From contig JAGBQU010000116.1 of the NCBI GenBank assembly GCA_017632755.1, forward strand, positions 1 through 8,811: a stretch of DNA of 8,811 bases, written 5' to 3'. Within the stretch, counting starts at the first letter, position 1. Each line of letters starts with the position of its first letter. Source of the DNA: Lachnospiraceae bacterium (GTDB taxonomy: Bacteria; Bacillota_A; Clostridia; Lachnospirales; Lachnospiraceae). The notes below the pieces were generated by a model that saw only the letters and a list, made by a program, of their open reading frames with translations, did no database searches and was not told the DNA's origin. Shown here in pieces: positions 5,915 to 8,811 of the stretch. The position numbers were made by a program, and so were the translations under genes.

Positions 5915-6391
5915 CTACGGCAGATAGTAGATGTATTTCGCTCTGATCGACATTTTTTCCGCATCCTTAAAATAAAACTGTTTCTTTTTTACCGCGGATT
6001 TTGGAAAAATATATTTCACCGACTTTAGTTTATTGTTGGAGATTTTGATCGCCCTTTTTTCTTTAAACGTATGCTTTGCCACGGTCTTACCATTCTTGTC
6101 CCGCAGTGTGAGCGTAACGTCGGACAGACCTGCGATCTTTGCGCCCGTCTTGTTGACGACATAAACGTGACACTCGATCTTGCTTCCCGAATAAAAGATC
6201 TTTTTCGGATAAAAATAAACCGTGTCACCGGAAATGGAATAGGTGTCCGGCTCATTTCCCCGGAATGTTCCGTATTTTGTCCTTCTGGATGCCTCAGCGC
6301 CGAGAGGCATGCTCAAAAGCATGCATACCGCAAGAAGAAGGCAAAGAACCGACTTATACAATTTGCAGATATCCCTGTTCAATCCGGCCAT
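5915..6391 (-). CDS. Small secreted SLAP-like beta-sandwich protein
   Basis: The 158-residue protein has a clear signal peptide: hydrophobic 14-30 and likely cleavage after the AEA at 32-34. A single domain of about 105 residues remains. Its strand pattern (VYFYPKKIFY, IECHVYVVNKTG, VTLTLRDKNGKTVAKHTF, YIFPKSAV) resembles the SLAP domain of secreted Firmicutes proteins, in which a VNxTG turn is followed by a DxxG-containing strand. I judge this a fold-level match. The protein is basic and ends IYYLP, with no cell-wall anchor. The start at 6391 is preferred over 6526 because GGAG (6397-6400) sits five bases upstream, the signal peptide begins there, and the promoter at 6489-6517 would start the transcript downstream of 6526. 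It is first in a two-gene operon. Role unknown; an extracellular binding or envelope function is plausible. Confidence 0.75.
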   Translation of the reverse strand: MAGLNRDICKLYKSVLCLLLAVCMLLSMPLGAEASRRTKYGTFRGNEPDTYSISGDTVYFYPKKIFYSGSKIECHVYVVNKTGAKIAGLSDVTLTLRDKNGKTVAKHTFKEKRAIKISNNKLKSVKYIFPKSAVKKKQFYFKDAEKMSIRAKYIYYLP

Positions 6392-6434
6392 ATGATCTCC
6401 AACTCTTCTGATTGATTCTATCTGAAATACGATG

Positions 6435-6468
6435 ATGTTGGGGGCAAAAGGTATTTTGTCCCCAACAT
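6435..6468 (-). other. 15-bp stem-loop in the leader of the SLAP-like operon
   Basis: A near-perfect inverted repeat runs from ATGTTGGGG to CCCCAACAT, with 15 paired positions (one G-T pair as RNA) and a four-base loop GGTA. It begins about 14 bases after the predicted transcription start on the minus strand and ends about 44 bases before the ATG. No T run follows on the minus strand, so it is not a standard terminator there. It could be a 5' mRNA stabiliser, a protein-binding operator, or the trace of a small palindromic element. Confidence 0.7.
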
Positions 6469-6488
6469 TTGTCTCATCTTTCCACACA

Positions 6489-6517
6489 ATTCTAGCATAT
6501 ATGACACGAAAACTCAA
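6489..6517 (-). promoter_or_regulatory. Extended -10 promoter of the SLAP-like operon
   Basis: On the minus strand, TTGAGT (6512-6517) and TAGAAT (6489-6494) are 17 bases apart, and TGC precedes the -10 box. Transcription would start near 6482, giving a leader of about 90 bases that contains the 15-bp stem-loop. Confidence 0.7.
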
Positions 6518-6536
6518 CCATGGCACATCTTTTTTC

Positions 6537-6565
6537 TTGCGAAAACCGGATCACCCTAGTAGAAT
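6537..6565 (+). promoter_or_regulatory. Sigma-A-type promoter of the esterase operon
   Basis: TTGCGA (6537-6542) and TAGAAT (6560-6565) are 17 bases apart. Transcription would start near 6572, leaving about 48 bases of leader. The -35 box lies 19 bases from the -35 box of the divergent promoter, so the two are back to back without overlap. A weak six-base inverted repeat (AGAGTT/AACTCT, 6573-6590) lies at the start of the leader. Confidence 0.62.
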
Positions 6566-6619
6566 AGAGACGAGAGTTTTTTCCAACTCTGACATGATTT
6601 TCCACAAGGGGGATAAACA

Positions 6620-7855
6620 ATGAAACAAAAACGAACGTCCGTGATTCTGGGCACTCTTGTACTGATCGCAGCAGCTATTCTGTTACCGCTTCCGCCCAGA
6701 TGGTTTCCCACTGCTGTGCTCACCGCGCAGGCCGCGGCAAAATCTCCCTTGAATTATACAAGCAAACACATCCTGAAAGGGCATTCCTTTGAGTTAAAAG
6801 TCGACACACAAAAAAAGGTTGTTTTCAGTTCCAAATCGCCTTCCGTTGCCTCCGTTTCCGGTCGCGGAAAGGTCAAGGGCAAGAAAGCGGGAACGGCCGT
6901 CATTGTCGCAAAAGTCGGCAAGAAACGCTATCAATGCCTGGTCACCGTCTCGGATACGGTCGACCTGATCCTCTTTGCCGGTCAGAGTAATATGACCGGA
7001 CGCGGTGACGCCGCACTTGCCCCCACGCTGACGGACGGCGCGGGATACGAATGCAAGGTTGTCACGGATGCCAATCATCTGCTTCCCATCACGGAACCGT
7101 TCGGAAAGGGACAGGACAGCGGCACCATGCGAGACGGATCCTATCGCACCGGCTCGCTTGTCACAGCATTTACCAACGCCTATTACAAACAGACAAAGGT
7201 TCCCCTTGTCGGCGTCAATGCCACGGTCGTAGGTTCCGGAAGAGTCAGCTGGAGCACCATACACTACAAAGAAGCGGCCCGCAGACTCAGCAAGGCAAAG
7301 AAATCCATTGAACGCCAAAAATTAAAGATCGGTCACGTCTTTGTAGTCTACATGCAGGGAGAAAACGACGGATTTGCCGGTTCGACCGCCAAAGAATACA
7401 CCGAAAGCCTCAAGCTGTTTTATAAAAACCTCTCAAAGAAGACGGATGTGGACGCCTGCCTGGTGATCCGGATCGGGAAATACACCCAGCAGCCCTCGCT
7501 CTACAATCCGATACTCAAAGCCCAGACAAAGCTCTGCAAGGAAGACAAAAACTTTGTTCTGGTTTCCGTAAAGGCGGCAAGCATGTCCGACAGCTATTAT
7601 CAGCAGGACGGACTGCACATCACCCAGCAGGGGCTGAACCTGATCGGTGCCGAGGCGGGCAAAAATGCTGGCAAATATGCCAGAACCGGCAAGCAACCCA
7701 GCATGAAGGACGAGAAATACCATAATACATATACACCGGATCGGCCTAAGCCGGATGAGAAGTCTGAGAAAGATGATCCGGTCAAGATAGATGAGACGAC
7801 TGACACACATGTAACAGTCGATACTCCTTTGACGGTTGGGAGCGTGGAAGAATGA
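6620..7855 (+). CDS. Secreted BIG2-SASA (SGNH) carbohydrate esterase, first paralogue
   Basis: The 411-residue protein has a signal peptide (hydrophobic 8-24, cleavage near the AQAAA at 36-40). A BIG2-type bacterial Ig-like domain follows (about 48-111; SSKSPSVASVSGRGKVKGKKAGTA pattern, quoted as two adjoining blocks 70-82 and 83-93). Residues 113-350 are an SGNH/SASA esterase domain: block I FAGQSNM with nucleophile Ser123, block III YMQGEND (244-250), and block V DGLH with Asp330 and His333. The family includes sialate O-acetylesterase and CE6 acetyl-xylan esterase, so the likely reaction is removal of acetyl or similar esters from glycans outside the cell. The exact substrate is not readable. 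The block II glycine region is unusual (VVGSGRVSW instead of a GGTSI-type motif). A charged, disordered tail (about 352-411) ends the protein. AAGGGGG lies seven bases upstream of the ATG. It overlaps the next gene by four bases (ATGA). Confidence 0.85.
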   Translation: MKQKRTSVILGTLVLIAAAILLPLPPRWFPTAVLTAQAAAKSPLNYTSKHILKGHSFELKVDTQKKVVFSSKSPSVASVSGRGKVKGKKAGTAVIVAKVGKKRYQCLVTVSDTVDLILFAGQSNMTGRGDAALAPTLTDGAGYECKVVTDANHLLPITEPFGKGQDSGTMRDGSYRTGSLVTAFTNAYYKQTKVPLVGVNATVVGSGRVSWSTIHYKEAARRLSKAKKSIERQKLKIGHVFVVYMQGENDGFAGSTAKEYTESLKLFYKNLSKKTDVDACLVIRIGKYTQQPSLYNPILKAQTKLCKEDKNFVLVSVKAASMSDSYYQQDGLHITQQGLNLIGAEAGKNAGKYARTGKQPSMKDEKYHNTYTPDRPKPDEKSEKDDPVKIDETTDTHVTVDTPLTVGSVEE

Positions 7856-8811
7856 AAAGCATAACAAAACTGACCTGTCTGCTTCTGACGATTGTGCTGC
7901 TCATGTTGACACCTGTGTCGGTTTTATTTCCGAACTGTGCAATCCAGACCGTTCACGCGGCGCAGCCCAGACTGAATGAAACGTCACGGATCCTTTTAAA
8001 GGGAGAGAAATTCACCCTCACAGTGAAGGGATTCAACCAGACTCCCGTCTTTGCCTCTGCCGATCCGCTGGTTGCCAAAGTATCTGCATCCGGCGTGGTA
8101 CATGCGATGAGTGATGGACGGACAACCATCACCGCAACCGTATCCGGACAGACGTTTCGCTGCAAGGTCACCGTACATGACACCATGGACATCATCGTCT
8201 TTGCGGGACAGAGCAATATGACGAATGTCGGCAGGGCCAGCCAGGCGCCTGATGTAAAGCCCGGAACAGCCTATGAGGCGATCCCAAAAAAGAAAAAGAT
8301 CAGTCCTCTCACCGAACCCTTCGGTGTGGGACAGCCCAAAACAAAAGCGAAAAAAAGTGCACAGGGTGCAACTTTGGTATCCGCTTTTGCCAACGCCTAC
8401 TATAAAAAGACCAAAACACCGATCCTTGCCATGAACACCGCAAAGGGTGGCACCAGCATCGGTCAGTGGAGTGCTTCCTACTATCAGGATGTGGCAAAAG
8501 CAGTCAAATCCATGGAAAAACTGTTAAAGAAAAAGGGACTGAAAAAAGGGCATGTCTACATGGTGTTTTACCAGGGCGAGAACGATGCCATGAACGATAT
8601 CGTTTCAACCGTCTACCGCAGACACATGGAGCTCTTTATGAAAAATGTGCAAAGCAGCTGCGATGTAAGCAAATGCTTTGTGATACGCATCAGCAACAGC
8701 ATGCGCAACCTGGAAACCTATGACCGGATCGCGGCGGTTCAGACACGCCTGTGCATGGAAGATTTCCGATTTGTCGGTTTGTTTCACCGCGAAATGCTTC
8801 TCATTCGGAGC
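7852..8811 (+). CDS. Secreted BIG2-SASA (SGNH) carbohydrate esterase, second paralogue, partial, with apparent frameshift
   Basis: Up to 320 codons are visible before the window ends. A signal peptide (hydrophobic 7-27, cleavage near the HAA at 35-37) is followed by a BIG2-type domain (about 45-109) and the SASA domain: FAGQSNM with Ser121, a standard block II glycine motif KGGTSIGQW (198-206), and FYQGEND (239-245). It is collinear with the preceding gene along its whole length. The DxxH block would lie beyond base 8811. Near the end, the frame read from the start codon gives residues 309-320 with no similarity to the paralogue, while the +2 frame from 8778 continues the alignment (VSPRNASHSE against VSVKAASMSD). 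A two-base insertion or one-base loss near 8776-8783 would explain this, so the gene may be broken or the sequence may hold an error. GGGAG (7838-7842) lies nine bases before the ATG; the ATGA overlap suggests coupled translation. Confidence 0.8.
   Translation, partial: MKSITKLTCLLLTIVLLMLTPVSVLFPNCAIQTVHAAQPRLNETSRILLKGEKFTLTVKGFNQTPVFASADPLVAKVSASGVVHAMSDGRTTITATVSGQTFRCKVTVHDTMDIIVFAGQSNMTNVGRASQAPDVKPGTAYEAIPKKKKISPLTEPFGVGQPKTKAKKSAQGATLVSAFANAYYKKTKTPILAMNTAKGGTSIGQWSASYYQDVAKAVKSMEKLLKKKGLKKGHVYMVFYQGENDAMNDIVSTVYRRHMELFMKNVQSSCDVSKCFVIRISNSMRNLETYDRIAAVQTRLCMEDFRFVGLFHREMLLIRS

Noticed and set aside
6392..6526. Longer N-terminus for the SLAP-like protein (start at 6526)
   Set aside because: The extension would cross the stem-loop and the predicted promoter, and would bury the signal peptide behind 45 extra residues; the ATG at 6391 has a proper GGAG site.

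Overview
The window suggests a Gram-positive anaerobe of the Clostridia, most likely Lachnospiraceae. This is an inference. It rests on good AGGAGG-type ribosome binding sites, sigma-A-like promoters with TGn-extended -10 boxes, roughly balanced GC, and a set of surface proteins typical of that group: InlB/BspA-like LRR protein, papain-like secreted protease, BIG2-SGNH esterases and a SLAP-like domain. No tRNA, rRNA, CRISPR array, transposase or integrase was seen.

Layout. (1) 1-328, minus: N-terminal part of a GT-C type membrane glycosyltransferase with its own promoter (355-383). (2) 429-5061, minus: an apparent three-gene operon. It starts at a strong promoter (5112-5140) and ends at a hairpin terminator (396-422). 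In transcription order it holds a 1130-residue surface protein (Q/N-rich repeat head, transmembrane segment, then InlB and BspA-like LRR regions), a secreted papain-family protease, and a 54-residue helical protein. (3) 5241-6391, minus: a two-gene operon of a small secreted SLAP-like protein and a cytosolic DUF1905-like/C39-like cysteine-peptidase protein. It has its own promoter (6489-6517), a leader hairpin (6435-6468) and a terminator (5178-5198). (4) 6620-8811, plus: a divergent operon of two paralogous secreted BIG2-SASA (SGNH) esterases overlapping by ATGA; the second runs off the window.

Most products carry signal peptides or membrane segments, so the region looks like a cell-surface and glycan-processing locus: glycosyl transfer, glycan de-esterification, surface adhesion and surface proteolysis. 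No joint pathway can be proven from the sequence alone.

The points most worth a second look are these. A near-ideal Shine-Dalgarno, start codon and second signal peptide lie in frame inside the large surface protein, so this is either a fusion or a two-product gene. The secreted protease has Asp in place of the catalytic Asn and a short odd C-terminus after a G6 run. The second esterase shows an apparent frameshift near the window end. A cysteine-peptidase-like domain is fused to a DUF1905-like domain. The SLAP operon leader contains a 15-bp stem-loop.
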